A stretch of DNA of 64,000 nt, from assembly GCF_000383855.1 (NCBI RefSeq), contig NZ_KB912877.1, forward strand, positions 3,146,930 through 3,210,929. The letters are read 5' to 3'. Each line of letters starts with the position of its first letter. Position 1 is the first letter of the stretch. Origin of the DNA: Methylobacter marinus A45 (GTDB lineage: Bacteria; Pseudomonadota; Gammaproteobacteria; Methylococcales; Methylomonadaceae). Below are positions 35,806 through 45,584 of this stretch, in pieces. The position numbers were made by a program, and so were the translations under genes. The notes beneath the pieces were generated by a model that saw nothing but the letters and a program-made list of their open reading frames with translations, was not told where the DNA came from and made no database searches.

Positions 35806-36665
35806 TTTCGCGTGCCGGGTCCGTTGGTGGGAATGCCGTTGCTCATAAAGCTTAAAAAATACTCCAGGTTCCGGAATTCCGGGCTCTGGGCAGGGATAGG
35901 CCGGGCTTTGATCTGTGCCAGGCATTCCCGGAAGCGCCGGTGCAGGGTGCCCATTTCGCCCCATTTTAACCGATAAGTCGGCCAGTGGCTGGTGTGGCCG
36001 AGGGACGGGCTCAGGATTTCCGAACGCAGCTGACGGCCTGCATTTTGCACATGACAGGTGGCGCAGGCGAAATTCAGCTGGCCTCGGCGCTGGTAGTAAA
36101 AATCCTTGCCCTTCTGATAGGCGGCCAGGGCGCGCGGGTCGTCGGCCGGTATCGTGATCGTGATCGGCTTGCCGCGCGAGGTAAACGCCAGATAGGCCAG
36201 CAGGCTGGCCATATCGCCTTTTTCATAGGGCAGGGGAGCTTCCCGGTTGTCGACGCGGCAGTCATTGACGGCGCGGGCCAGGGTGATGACTTCGCCCTTG
36301 GCGCGGTCCCAGCGCGGGTATTCGTGCGCGATGGCGATGCCTTTATCGGGCAGGCAATCGGCATAACGGCGGCCGTTTTTAAATGGCGTGTTGAATAAGG
36401 CTTCGCCTTGCTCTATGGCCGCCTCATAAGGCGGGAATTCCTCGATCGCTTGCCAGGACTGGCGCGCGATCGGATCGATCGCATACACGCCCTCGGCGTA
36501 ATCGGGCAGTGTCAGTTCGGGGAACAGTTGCCGGTAATGCTGCCGGAAATCTTGCTGGTCCTGCAGCGGATCGGCATGTGCGGGCGCCGCCGGCAGCAAC
36601 CAGAGCAGGCCGCCGAGCAGCAGGGCGCTACTTGATAATATGCTGTTCAGAGTCTTTGCGGCCAA
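35802..36665 (-). CDS. soxA: sulfur-oxidation cytochrome SoxA
   Basis: 287 residues. A Sec signal peptide is followed by one CXXCH site (FACATCH); the Cys in RFRECLAQIKA is the conserved active-site/axial Cys of SoxA. The first-half motif ADCLPDKG keeps a Cys but not a CXXCH, so this is a mono-haem type. With SoxX it couples sulfide or thiosulfate sulfur to the SoxY carrier in the periplasm. The start overlaps soxZ by 38 bases. Confidence 0.87.
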   Translation of the reverse strand: MAAKTLNSILSSSALLLGGLLWLLPAAPAHADPLQDQQDFRQHYRQLFPELTLPDYAEGVYAIDPIARQSWQAIEEFPPYEAAIEQGEALFNTPFKNGRRYADCLPDKGIAIAHEYPRWDRAKGEVITLARAVNDCRVDNREAPLPYEKGDMASLLAYLAFTSRGKPITITIPADDPRALAAYQKGKDFYYQRRGQLNFACATCHVQNAGRQLRSEILSPSLGHTSHWPTYRLKWGEMGTLHRRFRECLAQIKARPIPAQSPEFRNLEYFLSFMSNGIPTNGPGTRK

Positions 36666-36939
36666 GATTGTCCACCCAACTGATAACGATTTTGTCCCCG
36701 GGTTCGCCGCCTTTCAGCATAAAGGCGAAATAGGGATCCTTGGAAATACTGCCGCCCATGGTGCAGTTGGCAATGATCCTGCCGTTATGCGTGACGGTCA
36801 ACTCCTGAATAAAGTGCGCGGGGATCGGCTGGTTGGTTTTTTTGTCGATGTTGCGGCCGTGCTCCATCGGGTGCGCGATCAAGGTTCTGATCTGGGTCTT
36901 GCCGTCGATGCGTTTGCTGCGGATCTTGATGCTGCCCAT
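36628..36939 (-). CDS. soxZ: sulfur-carrier partner SoxZ
   Basis: 103 residues: IKIRSKRIDGKTQIRTLIAH, AHFIQELTVTHNGR, SWVDNLGRKDSEQH. This is a single immunoglobulin-like SoxZ domain that pairs with SoxY. No signal peptide; SoxZ is exported as a complex with SoxY via the Tat signal of SoxY. ATG 36939 is 1 base from the soxY stop; the longer frame upstream into soxY is rejected. Confidence 0.9.
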   Translation of the reverse strand: MGSIKIRSKRIDGKTQIRTLIAHPMEHGRNIDKKTNQPIPAHFIQELTVTHNGRIIANCTMGGSISKDPYFAFMLKGGEPGDKIVISWVDNLGRKDSEQHIIK

Positions 36940-36940
36940 G

Positions 36941-37411
36941 TTAGCCTCCGCAGCCGCCGATGGTGACTTTGACCGTTTCCCTGGCGCTGTACAGGTTATT
37001 GCCGGTCTGCGCGATGACGATGACATCGGAGGTTTCAGCCATCTTTAACCGGGCCGATACAAACGGCTCAAGCTCGGGCGACAGGTCGAACCGGGCGGCC
37101 AGCGGCACGGGGTTTTTTTCGACCAGAATGGAAATGTTTTCGATGCCGTCAAGACTGCTGGTGACGGTAATCGGCACCACGGCGCCGTTCTCCGCGATTT
37201 TCGGGATTTTGATATTGATTTTGTCGGTTTCGATAAGCTTCTGGTCCTTGAACAGGTTTTTCAGCGTTTCTTCCAGTATGCTCGGGGCAAAGTTTTCGGC
37301 GACCCATTCCGCGTTGGCCGATTCAGCGCTAAGCAAGCCGCTAGCCGCCGCCACGGAACAGGCGCCGAACGAAATAGACTTTTTCAGGAATTCCCTGCGA
37401 TTGACGGACAT
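36941..37411 (-). CDS. soxY: sulfur-carrier protein SoxY
   Basis: 156 residues. A Tat signal (NRREFLKKSISFGACSVAAA) is followed by the SoxY domain, ending in the swinging-arm motif VTIGGCGG whose Cys carries the sulfur intermediate. The intact C-terminal GGCGG implies a functional carrier. It works with SoxZ, SoxX and SoxA in periplasmic thiosulfate oxidation. Confidence 0.92.
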   Translation of the reverse strand: MSVNRREFLKKSISFGACSVAAASGLLSAESANAEWVAENFAPSILEETLKNLFKDQKLIETDKINIKIPKIAENGAVVPITVTSSLDGIENISILVEKNPVPLAARFDLSPELEPFVSARLKMAETSDVIVIAQTGNNLYSARETVKVTIGGCGG

Positions 37412-37441
37412 ATTGATACTCCGGTCTGTGTTACTGATATG

Positions 37442-37786
37442 TCATTCCAGACTCCAGAGATAATCGACGACCTTGTCGATCTCCTCGGCGTCGAGAACGT
37501 TGTTTCTGCCAAAGGGCGGCATGCTGGTTTCGGGGTTAAAGCGCGTCGCGTCCCAGATCTGTTCGCGCAGTTGCCGCTTGTCTTTAAACCGGCTCGGTAT
37601 CGCCGACAAGGCGGGGCCGATATTGCCCGGCGCTTCGCCGTCTTCAATCACATGACAGGCCAGGCAGTTGCCTTTGTTGCGGTCGAATGCGATTTGCCTG
37701 CCTTCGTCCAGCCGCTGTTCAGGGATGCCGGTCATGCCGGTGCAGGACAGCAGCAACAGCGAGGGAACAATGAGGCGGATGTTCAT
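37442..37786 (-). CDS. soxX: cytochrome SoxX
   Basis: 114 residues with a lipoprotein-like start (LIVPSLLLLSC). One c-type haem site (NCLACHVIED) with likely axial Met in ETSMPPFG. The small mono-haem partner of SoxA. It overlaps thiE by 4 bases and begins the sox part of the operon. Short and lipid-anchored, it is somewhat atypical. Confidence 0.85.
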   Translation of the reverse strand: MNIRLIVPSLLLLSCTGMTGIPEQRLDEGRQIAFDRNKGNCLACHVIEDGEAPGNIGPALSAIPSRFKDKRQLREQIWDATRFNPETSMPPFGRNNVLDAEEIDKVVDYLWSLE

Positions 37787-38415
37787 GACGGAATGGGGGC
37801 GCCTTTGAACAAGGGCTGGTAGGCGCGGGCCGATTGCTCGGGATGCCGGTCAAAAATGCCGCCGATGACGGCCAGCATATCGGCGCCGGCCGCCAGCAAT
37901 GGCGCGCCGTTGCCGGGCAGGATGCCGCCAATGGCCACGATGGGGACACGCAGCGCGCGCCGGGCTTGCGCAAGCGTCTCAATGCGCGCGGGCGCGGCCA
38001 GCGGCTTGGATGAGGAGGGAAAAAACCGTCCGAAAGCCACATAGGTGGCGCCTGCTTGTTCGGCTTCGACGGCGCGTTTGAGCGAATCATAACAGGATAC
38101 GCCGATAATGGCGTTCGCGCCCAGCCGCTTTCTGGCCTCAATGATATGGCCGTCTTCCTTGCCCAGGTGAACGCCGTCGGCACCCGACTGGACAGCCAAT
38201 TCGACGTCGTCATTGATAATCAGCGGCACGTCATGGCGATGGCAGAGTCCGGCCAGTTCGCGGGCCAGCCGCACGGCATCGATGGGGTTCTTGTCGCGAT
38301 ACTGCACGACGGCCGCGCCGCCCCGAATGGCGGCCGCGACCTCGTCAATAATCGTGTCGATGGCTTTGTGGTCGGTCTGGGTGATCGCGTAAAGCCCGGT
38401 AGTCGGAAATTTCAT
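37783..38415 (-). CDS. thiE: thiamine phosphate synthase
   Basis: 210 residues, TIM-barrel. Motifs VVQYRDKNPIDAVRLARELAG, IINDDVELAVQSGADGVHLG and VAIGGILPGNGAPLLAAGAD match ThiE. It joins HMP-PP and thiazole phosphate into thiamine phosphate. The 1-base overlap with thiD and 4-base overlap with soxX show tight coupling in the operon. Confidence 0.92.
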   Translation of the reverse strand: MKFPTTGLYAITQTDHKAIDTIIDEVAAAIRGGAAVVQYRDKNPIDAVRLARELAGLCHRHDVPLIINDDVELAVQSGADGVHLGKEDGHIIEARKRLGANAIIGVSCYDSLKRAVEAEQAGATYVAFGRFFPSSSKPLAAPARIETLAQARRALRVPIVAIGGILPGNGAPLLAAGADMLAVIGGIFDRHPEQSARAYQPLFKGAPIPS

Positions 38416-39200
38416 CAGTCGTCGATCCAGAAAAAACGGTTGGGGTTGTGCTGGCCCTGGCCGGGGCGATAGGCGGCCTGAAGCGCATTCCAGGTGTACT
38501 CCTGGGCTTCCATGACGGCCTGGAAAGGCGCAAGCCCTTGCGCGACCAGCGCGGCCACGGCCGAAGCCAGCGTGCAGCCGGAGCCGTGGTAGCTGTCCGG
38601 CAGCCGGTCCCAGGTAAAGGTTTCGAGCAGGCGCCCGTCATGAAACAGTTGATTGCTGACCGCGGGTGAAGTTTCATGCGTGCCGGTAATCAACACGTAC
38701 TCGCAACCTTTATCGAGCAGCGCCAGGCCGCAGTTATGCAGGTCGGTCAGGCCGGTCAGCCGGCGCGCTTCCATGCTGTTGGGCGTCAGTACGGACGTGC
38801 GGGGCAGCAGCTGGTCGGTGACGGCGGCGATGAGCCGGTCGGTCGACAGCTCGGCGCCGCCGCCCGCCGCCAGCACCGGATCCAGCACAACCGGAATCCG
38901 GGGATGGCGGGTCAATATCGCAGCAATGGCAGCGGCCGTGTCATGATGCCCGATCAGGCCGATTTTGATGGCCTTGACCGGCAGGTCGGCCAACAGGGTG
39001 CCGGCCTGGCTGATGATGTCGTCCGGCCGTTGCGGAATCAGCTTTTTGACATTGCGCGTATCCTGTTCGGTCAGGGCCGTGATCACGCTGGCGGCATGGC
39101 ACCGGTGGCTGACCAGGGTCTCGATATCGGCTTGCACGCCGGCGCCGCCGCTGGGATCGTGGCCGGAAAAACAGAGGACGACGGGACGGTTCATGCTCAA
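38415..39200 (-). CDS. thiD: hydroxymethylpyrimidine kinase/phosphokinase
   Basis: 261 residues. GHDPSGGAGVQADIETLVSH and SYHGSGCTLASAVAALVAQG (the catalytic-Cys/anion-hole motif) are diagnostic of ThiD, which phosphorylates HMP twice for thiamine synthesis. It supplies the substrate of thiE, next in the operon. Confidence 0.93.
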   Translation of the reverse strand: MSMNRPVVLCFSGHDPSGGAGVQADIETLVSHRCHAASVITALTEQDTRNVKKLIPQRPDDIISQAGTLLADLPVKAIKIGLIGHHDTAAAIAAILTRHPRIPVVLDPVLAAGGGAELSTDRLIAAVTDQLLPRTSVLTPNSMEARRLTGLTDLHNCGLALLDKGCEYVLITGTHETSPAVSNQLFHDGRLLETFTWDRLPDSYHGSGCTLASAVAALVAQGLAPFQAVMEAQEYTWNALQAAYRPGQGQHNPNRFFWIDD

Positions 39201-39622
39201 AACGGCTTGACGACGGCCAGAATCACGATGCCGAGCAGAAACAGCACCGGCACTTCATTCATCCAGCGGTAAAAGACGTGATCGCGCTGGTTGCGATCGT
39301 GTTTGAAGTCGAGCAGCCAGATCCCGCAGAAAACGTGATAGACCACCAGCAGCGCCAGCAGCGCCAGTTTGGCATGCAGCCAGCCGGCCGACCCGTACAG
39401 GGCCCAGGCGTAATCGGCCAGCATCCAGATGCCGAAGATGAAGGTCAGGATCATGCCCGGCGTCGTGATGCCGTAATACAGTTTGCGCTCCATAACCTTG
39501 AAGCGCTCGTTGCTGATGGCGTCCTCGCTCATGGCGTGATAGACATACAGGCGCGGCAGATAGAACAGGCCGGCGAACCAGGTGACCATAAAAATCAGGT
39601 GAAATGCTTTTAACCAGAGCAT
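39197..39622 (-). CDS. hemJ: protoporphyrinogen oxidase HemJ
   Basis: 141 residues, about four membrane helices. LKAFHLIFMVTWFAGLFYLPRLYVYH at the start and AKLALLALLVVYHVFCG near the centre match HemJ. It oxidises protoporphyrinogen IX in haem synthesis. It overlaps thiD by 4 bases. Links haem supply to the sox cytochromes only by position. Confidence 0.85.
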   Translation of the reverse strand: MLWLKAFHLIFMVTWFAGLFYLPRLYVYHAMSEDAISNERFKVMERKLYYGITTPGMILTFIFGIWMLADYAWALYGSAGWLHAKLALLALLVVYHVFCGIWLLDFKHDRNQRDHVFYRWMNEVPVLFLLGIVILAVVKPF

Positions 39623-39625
39623 GGC

Positions 39626-40126
39626 TTATCCTTTCAGCAGGGTTTCAATACGGGTTTTCATGTCGTCCGGGTCGAACGCGCCGATTTTTTGCAAGGCAAT
39701 CGAACCGTCCGGCGTGATCAGGAACGTGGTCGGCGTCAGCCGGACATCGCCGAATGCCCTGGCATGCTCCGCCTGCAAATCCAGTGCAACATCGTAAGGC
39801 AATGCGTTGTCTTTGGTGAAGGTGACGACATGGTTTGGCGGGTCGTAATACATGGCGACGGCGATAATTTCCAGTCCCCGGTCGTGATAGTTCCGGTAAA
39901 GATCGATCAGGTGTGGGATCTCCTCCATGCAGCCGGGGCAGTCGGTGGCCCAGAAGGTGACCAGCACGGGCTTGCCGCGCAGTTCATGCAGGGCGATTTT
40001 TTTGCCGGTGATGGTCGTGAAAGTCGTATCGGGCGCCGGCGTCACGGTTTTGCCAAAGCCTATCCAGAGCACGGCCGAAATCAGCACCAGTAACGATAAT
40101 CCTAAGAGCCGGTCTTTGATTTTCAT
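39626..40126 (-). CDS. TlpA-family thioredoxin-like protein
   Basis: 166 residues: an N-terminal anchor helix (LLGLSLLVLISAVLWIGFG), then a thioredoxin fold with CPGC in VTFWATDCPGCMEEIPHL and a cis-Pro (RLTPTTFLITPDG). It is a membrane-bound periplasmic thiol oxidoreductase, probably for cytochrome c maturation or SoxY reduction (SoxW-like). It is the first gene of the nine-gene operon. Confidence 0.83.
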   Translation of the reverse strand: MKIKDRLLGLSLLVLISAVLWIGFGKTVTPAPDTTFTTITGKKIALHELRGKPVLVTFWATDCPGCMEEIPHLIDLYRNYHDRGLEIIAVAMYYDPPNHVVTFTKDNALPYDVALDLQAEHARAFGDVRLTPTTFLITPDGSIALQKIGAFDPDDMKTRIETLLKG

Positions 40127-40221
40127 TATTTTAAAATGTCAACTATTGGTAATATCGGGATTATAGCAAAGCTGTTAAGCTATAGGTCTTTTTAGCGCAT
40201 AGTCTTTCGGAGATTGTCTCT

Positions 40222-41805
40222 ATGAAAAAAATCCTTATTTCAGATAAGTTGGCGGAAGCGGGTATCAATTATTTACATGATCAGTCCGATATACAGCTGC
40301 ATATCGAGACAGGATTGAACGAAGAAGGGCTCTGCGGGATTATCGGCGATTATGACGCGCTGTTGATACGCAGCGACACCAAAGTCACGAAAAAAGTATT
40401 GCAGGCGGGCACGCGCCTGAAGCTGATAGGCCGCGCCGGCATCGGCGTCGATAACGTCGATCTGGCTGCCGCCACGGAGCAGGGCGTTATCGTCATGAAC
40501 ACGCCCGATGCCAATGCCACGACCACGGCTGAGTTGGCCATCGCCCACATGATGTCGCTAAGCCGGCATTTGCCGGCCGCCGACCGCTCCATCCGCTCGG
40601 GCAAATGGGAGCGCGCCAGGCTGATGGGCTCCGAAGTCGCGCACAAGACGCTGGCCATCATCGGTTTTGGCACCATAGGGCGGATCGTCGCCCAGCGCGG
40701 TTTAGGCCTGAAAATGCGCGTGATCGCGCATGATCCTTTTGTCACGCCGGAGATCTTCGAGAATCTGGGCGTCGAGTCAATGGAGCTCGATGAGCTCTTG
40801 ATCCAAGCCGATTACCTGACCCTGCACTGTCCCTTGATCGAGAAAACACGCGGCCTGATAGGCCGCACCCAGCTGACCATGATGAAGAAGGAAGCGATGC
40901 TGATCAACTGCGCCAGAGGCGGACTGGTCGATGAAGACGCGTTGTACGAGGCCCTGAAGACCGGTCAGATCGCCGGCGCGGCGCTGGACGTCTATGAACA
41001 TGAACCGCCCGCCAATTCACCCTTGCTGGAACTGGATAATATCGTGTTTACGCCGCATTTGGGCGCGTCCACGAGCGAAGCGCAGGTTGCCGTCAGTGTC
41101 GAGATCGCCAGACAGGCCGTTACCTTCCTGAAAACCGGCGAAGCGGTCAATGCCTTGAACCTGCCCAGATTGTCGGCGGAAGAACTGAAAAAATCACGCG
41201 AATTCATGACGCTGGCCAATATTCTGGGCAAAGTGCTGGTTAATCTGGCTACCCATCCGCTGGAAAAGATAGAGGTGGCGTTATTCGGCAGGGCGGCGGA
41301 AGTCGAGGCGCGTCCGGTTTCGGTCGCGGCGCTGATCGGCGTGCTGAGCGAGCATGTGTCAACGCCGGTCAATCGCGTCAATGCCGAGAATATCGCCCGG
41401 CGCCAGGGCATTTCGCTGATTGAGTCGAAAACGGAGGAAACGCAGGATTACCTGTCGCTGATCAAGGTGACCGGGCACTATGCCGACCAGGGCATTACCC
41501 TGGCGGGCGCCTTGCTGGGCGGCCGTCATCCGCGCCTTGTTTCCATCGATCAATTCGACCTTGAAGTCGTGCCTCAGGGTACGTTGCTGATTACCCGCCA
41601 CGAGGACCGGCCGGGCGTGATTTCGGCCATCAGCGCCGTATTGGGCGATGCCAATATCAATATCACCCGAATGGAAGTCAGCACGGCCGATGAGCAGCAG
41701 CAGGCGATGGCGGTGATCAGTGTTTCCGAGCCGTTAACGGATGATTTGTTGCAGCAGCTGTGCGGCATCGGGGCCGTGCATAAAGCGACCCAGATCAATT
41801 TATGA
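40222..41805 (+). CDS. serA: D-3-phosphoglycerate dehydrogenase
   Basis: 527 residues, the long form with intervening domain and C-terminal ACT domain. NAD-binding TLAIIGFGTIGRIVAQRG, substrate region GRAGIGVDNVDL and NCARGGLVDEDAL are all present. The first step of serine synthesis. It overlaps the next gene (HAD phosphatase) by 4 bases, so synthesis of phosphoserine precursors and dephosphorylation are coupled. Feedback control through ACT is likely. Confidence 0.94.
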   Translation: MKKILISDKLAEAGINYLHDQSDIQLHIETGLNEEGLCGIIGDYDALLIRSDTKVTKKVLQAGTRLKLIGRAGIGVDNVDLAAATEQGVIVMNTPDANATTTAELAIAHMMSLSRHLPAADRSIRSGKWERARLMGSEVAHKTLAIIGFGTIGRIVAQRGLGLKMRVIAHDPFVTPEIFENLGVESMELDELLIQADYLTLHCPLIEKTRGLIGRTQLTMMKKEAMLINCARGGLVDEDALYEALKTGQIAGAALDVYEHEPPANSPLLELDNIVFTPHLGASTSEAQVAVSVEIARQAVTFLKTGEAVNALNLPRLSAEELKKSREFMTLANILGKVLVNLATHPLEKIEVALFGRAAEVEARPVSVAALIGVLSEHVSTPVNRVNAENIARRQGISLIESKTEETQDYLSLIKVTGHYADQGITLAGALLGGRHPRLVSIDQFDLEVVPQGTLLITRHEDRPGVISAISAVLGDANINITRMEVSTADEQQQAMAVISVSEPLTDDLLQQLCGIGAVHKATQINL

Positions 41806-42443
41806 GTTTCGATATTGTTTGTTTTGATTGCGACAGTACTTTAAGCCGGATAGAGGGGATAGACGAACTGGCCCGGCGCATCGGATTGGGCGAGGAAATG
41901 TCCAGGCTGACCGAGGCGGCCATGAACGGCGAGTTGCCGTTGGAAGCGGTCTATGGACGGCGCCTGTCGCTGATCAGGCCGGACCGGGCCGGCGTTGACT
42001 GGCTGGCGGACCTGTATGTCAAGGAAATTGTCGAAGGCGTCAGGGAGGTGTTTGCCGCGCTGTCGGCGCAAGGCAAGGAACTGCATATCATCAGCGGCGG
42101 CATCCGTCAGGCCTTATTGCCTCTGGCCAGGTATCTGGATCTGCCGGAAAGCCATGTGCATGCCGTCGATGTTTATTTTGACGAGGATGGCCGCTATCGC
42201 GATTATGACCAGGCCTCGCCTCTGGCCAGAACCGGCGGCAAAGCGGATTGCTGCCGGCAGTTAAGCAGGCCGCAAGCATCCCTTGTTATGATTGGCGACG
42301 GCAAGACCGACATGGAGACCAGGCAGGCAGGGGCTTATGTGATCGGTTTTGGCGGCGTGGCGGACCGGTCCATTGTGCGCGAACAAGCGGATATTTATAT
42401 TGTCGAGCCTTCATTGACCGCCATTCTGCCGTATATTTTATAA
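41802..42443 (+). CDS. serB: HAD-family phosphoserine phosphatase-like
   Basis: 213 residues. The nucleophile motif FDCDSTLSRIEGIDELARR, motif II IISGGIRQALLP and motif III/IV VMIGDGKTDMETRQAGAYV fit the HAD-IB group that includes phosphoserine phosphatase. Its overlap with serA supports that substrate. Shorter than classical SerB, with no N-terminal ACT domain. Confidence 0.82.
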   Translation: MSFDIVCFDCDSTLSRIEGIDELARRIGLGEEMSRLTEAAMNGELPLEAVYGRRLSLIRPDRAGVDWLADLYVKEIVEGVREVFAALSAQGKELHIISGGIRQALLPLARYLDLPESHVHAVDVYFDEDGRYRDYDQASPLARTGGKADCCRQLSRPQASLVMIGDGKTDMETRQAGAYVIGFGGVADRSIVREQADIYIVEPSLTAILPYIL

Positions 42444-42511
42444 AGTGTATCGATTAGCGCCGGACAGAATGTTAAAATCGTTAAATTTTAAACTGTTACT
42501 AGAGAGAGACA

Positions 42512-43267
42512 ATGGCTGGACATAGTAAATGGGCTAATATCAAACACCGCAAGGCCGGACAGGATGCCTTGCGCGGCAAGCTTTTCACTAAAATCCTTAG
42601 AGAAATTTCAGTAGCGGCAAGATCCGGCGGCGGCGACCCGGCGACCAACCCGTCTCTACGGACAGCGATAGACAAAGGCCTGGGCGCCAATATGAAGCGC
42701 GATACCATTGACAATGCCGTCAAGAAAGCAACCGGCACGCTGGAAGGCGTTAATTATGAAGAAGTGCGCTACGAAGGCTACGGTCCCGGCGGCACGGCCG
42801 TCATGGTCGATTGCTTGACCGATAACCGTAACCGTACCGTTGCCGAAGTCCGCCATGCGTTTTCCAAAGCAGGCGGTAATCTGGGGACCGACGGCTCCGT
42901 GGCTTATATGTTCAATAAGGTCGGCATTATCACTTATGCCGATTCGGTTGACGAAGACGCGCTGATGGAAGCGGCGCTGGAAGCCGGCGCGGAAGATGTG
43001 GTCACCAACGATGACGGTTCGATGGATGTCATGACGACGCCGGAAAGCTATCTGGAAGTCAAGGATGCCCTGGTTGCGGCGGGCTTTCAGCCTGATAACG
43101 CCGAAATCACCATGCAGGCAACCACCAATACCGAACTCGACGCTGAGACCGCGGAGAAAATGATGCGCCTGATCGACCGATTGGAAGACCTGGACGACGT
43201 GCAGAATGTCTATTCCAACGCCGACATCAGCGAAGACATCATGGAGCAGTTGTCTGAAAAGGCATAA
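42512..43267 (+). CDS. yebC: YebC/PmpR-family protein
   Basis: 251 residues. [19 protein letters not shown] and [20 protein letters not shown] are the invariant start of the family, and the length is standard. Known as a transcriptional regulator and, in later work, a translation factor easing ribosome stalling on proline runs. Sits in the classical yebC-ruvC order. Confidence 0.93.
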   Translation: MAGHSKWANIKHRKAGQDALRGKLFTKILREISVAARSGGGDPATNPSLRTAIDKGLGANMKRDTIDNAVKKATGTLEGVNYEEVRYEGYGPGGTAVMVDCLTDNRNRTVAEVRHAFSKAGGNLGTDGSVAYMFNKVGIITYADSVDEDALMEAALEAGAEDVVTNDDGSMDVMTTPESYLEVKDALVAAGFQPDNAEITMQATTNTELDAETAEKMMRLIDRLEDLDDVQNVYSNADISEDIMEQLSEKA

Positions 43268-43318
43268 GACCTATTGGCTTTTCAGCCTTTCCATTACCAC
43301 TTGCAGGCACCATTCATT

Positions 43319-43819
43319 GTGACGCGCATTTTAGGGATAGACCCCGGATCAAGAATTACCGGTTACGGCATTATCGAGGAATCGCCGCGCGGTTATCGTT
43401 ATATAGCCAGCGGCAGTATCCGCATCAGCGCCGATTATTTTCCTGACCGGCTCAAGCAAATATTTGATGGTGTACTGGAAATTGTCGATTTATATCAACC
43501 TGAGCAAATGGCCATAGAACAGGTCTTCATGCATAAAAATGCCGATTCAGCGCTTAAGCTCGGGCAAGCCCGCGGCGCGGCCATTTGCGCGGTTCAGGTC
43601 ACCGACCTGCCGGTATTCGAATATGCCGCCCGGCAGGTTAAACAGGCGCTGGTGGGCAAGGGCAGCGCCGAGAAACTTCAGGTCCAGCATATGGTGAAGA
43701 TTCTGCTCAATCTTCAAGGCGAGTTGCAGATCGACGCCAGCGATGCCTTGGGGATCTCTCTGTGTCATGCCCACTATCAGCAAACCGCGCGGCGATTGCA
43801 GCAGGGCGGGGCGCGATGA
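43319..43819 (+). CDS. ruvC: Holliday junction endonuclease RuvC
   Basis: 166 residues. [15 protein letters not shown] carries the first catalytic Asp, and [40 protein letters not shown] and [13 protein letters not shown] complete the active site. I use GTG 43319 ([10 protein letters not shown]) rather than the in-frame TTG 15 codons upstream, because known RuvC proteins start here. It resolves Holliday junctions with RuvAB. Confidence 0.93.
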   Translation: MTRILGIDPGSRITGYGIIEESPRGYRYIASGSIRISADYFPDRLKQIFDGVLEIVDLYQPEQMAIEQVFMHKNADSALKLGQARGAAICAVQVTDLPVFEYAARQVKQALVGKGSAEKLQVQHMVKILLNLQGELQIDASDALGISLCHAHYQQTARRLQQGGAR

Positions 43820-44415
43820 TAGGTTTCCTGCGCGGTAAACTGGTGCTCAAAGCGCCGCCGATGCTGTTACTTGATGTGCACGGGGTCGGCTACGAAGTCG
43901 AAGCGCCGATGACGACGTTTTACAATCTGCCGGCCATCGGTGAGGAAGTCCAATTGCATACCCACCTTGTCGTTCGCGAAGACGCCCATATTCTGTTCGG
44001 GTTTCTGGCCGAATCGGATCGTCTGATGTTCAGGAACCTGATCAAGGTCAACGGCGTCGGCCCCAAGCTGGCGTTGACGATTTTATCCGGACAGAGTGCC
44101 GAGGAATTCCGGCATTGCATTCATAATAATGACACGCAGGCTTTGGTCCGCTTGCCGGGGGTGGGTAAAAAAACCGCCGAACGCCTGATTATCGAGATGC
44201 GTGACAGGCTGCCCGATCTCGGGGGTAGTTCCACAATACAGGTCGATACTTCGGTTTTCCCGGCCGCCAAGGATCCCCGGCAGGAAGCGATCAGCGCTTT
44301 ATGCGCATTAGGCTACAAGCCGCAGGATGCCAGCAAAATGGTGCAAGGCATCAGCACCGAGGACAAAAGCTGTGAAGACATTATCAGGTCGGCATTGCAG
44401 GGTGCCGTAAGATGA
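43816..44415 (+). CDS. ruvA: Holliday junction DNA helicase subunit RuvA
   Basis: 199 residues. [31 protein letters not shown] and [16 protein letters not shown] helix-hairpin-helix motifs. ATG 43816 overlaps the ruvC stop. Binds junction DNA and recruits RuvB. Confidence 0.94.
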   Translation: MIGFLRGKLVLKAPPMLLLDVHGVGYEVEAPMTTFYNLPAIGEEVQLHTHLVVREDAHILFGFLAESDRLMFRNLIKVNGVGPKLALTILSGQSAEEFRHCIHNNDTQALVRLPGVGKKTAERLIIEMRDRLPDLGGSSTIQVDTSVFPAAKDPRQEAISALCALGYKPQDASKMVQGISTEDKSCEDIIRSALQGAVR

Positions 44416-45446
44416 TAGAGAGAGATCGCATGATTACCGCGCACAGTCTTTCGGATGAGGAACGGCAGGACCGAGCCATCCGGCCCAAGCGCCTGGTCGA
44501 TTATGTCGGGCAGAAGGAATTATGCGCACAAATGGAGATTTTTATCCAGGCGGCGATAGCGCGCCAGGAGGCATTGGATCATGTCCTGATCTTCGGGCCG
44601 CCGGGCCTCGGTAAAACCACATTGGCCAATATCATCGCGGCCGAAATGGGCGTTAATATTCGCCAGACCTCGGGGCCGGTGCTCGACAAGGCCGGCGATC
44701 TGGCCGCGCTGCTGACCAATCTTGAAGCGCATGATGTTTTGTTCATCGATGAAATACATCGCTTGAGCCCGGCGGTTGAGGAGATCCTGTATCCGGCCAT
44801 GGAGGATTATCAGATCGATATCATGATCGGCGAGGGGCCGGCCGCGCGTTCCATCAAACTGGATCTGCCGCCGTTCACGCTGGTCGGCGCGACCACCCGG
44901 GCCGGCTTGTTGACCTCCCCGTTGCGGGACCGCTTCGGCATCGTGCAGCGGCTGGAGTTTTATACCATCGAAGAACTGGCCAGCATCGTTGCGCGCTCGG
45001 CAAACGTATTGGGCATCAGCATGGAGCAAGGCGGCGCCCACGAGATTGCGCGCCGGTCGCGCGGCACGCCCCGCATCGCCAACCGCTTACTGCGCCGCGT
45101 GCGTGACTATGCGGAAGTGAAGGGCAACGGCACTGTGACGGAAGAAGCGGCCAGCCAGGCGCTGGCTATGCTGAAAATCGATAATAACGGTTTCGATGCC
45201 CTGGACCGCAAATTGCTGCTGACCATGATTGAAAGCTTCGCCGGCGGTCCGGTAGGGCTCGACACGCTGGCGGCGGCGATCAGCGAGGAGCGCGGCACGA
45301 TTGAAGATGTGCTGGAGCCCTATCTGCTGCAACAGGGCTTTATCATGCGCACGCCGCGCGGGCGCGTGGTGACCCAGCATGCCTACCTGCACTTTGGTCT
45401 GCAACCACCGCAACAACAGGGCGTATCGGAAGACATATTTACATAA
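44412..45446 (+). CDS. ruvB: Holliday junction branch-migration ATPase RuvB
   Basis: 344 residues. Walker [13 protein letters not shown], Walker [11 protein letters not shown], sensor [18 protein letters not shown] and C-terminal winged helix. ATG 44412 overlaps the ruvA stop and gives the usual MIERDR start. Completes ruvCAB. Confidence 0.95.
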   Translation: MIERDRMITAHSLSDEERQDRAIRPKRLVDYVGQKELCAQMEIFIQAAIARQEALDHVLIFGPPGLGKTTLANIIAAEMGVNIRQTSGPVLDKAGDLAALLTNLEAHDVLFIDEIHRLSPAVEEILYPAMEDYQIDIMIGEGPAARSIKLDLPPFTLVGATTRAGLLTSPLRDRFGIVQRLEFYTIEELASIVARSANVLGISMEQGGAHEIARRSRGTPRIANRLLRRVRDYAEVKGNGTVTEEAASQALAMLKIDNNGFDALDRKLLLTMIESFAGGPVGLDTLAAAISEERGTIEDVLEPYLLQQGFIMRTPRGRVVTQHAYLHFGLQPPQQQGVSEDIFT

Positions 45447-45481
45447 TAATTAATTGGTTAATTTAAGAGCGCAGTGGCATG

Positions 45482-45503
45482 AGGGTGACTTTTTAGTCGC
45501 CCT
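45482..45503 (+). terminator. hairpin after ruvB
   Basis: AGGGTGACT and AGTCGCCCT form a 9-bp stem (one G-U wobble) with a TTTT loop, 36 bases after the ruvB stop; only two Ts follow. Confidence 0.5.
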
Positions 45504-45584
45504 TTATGCTTTAAAGAGTGTCGGCTCACGGTTTTTTGATAGCGGCGTGGTTCCAGAGGGCTCACCAATGAGGGAATAAACATA

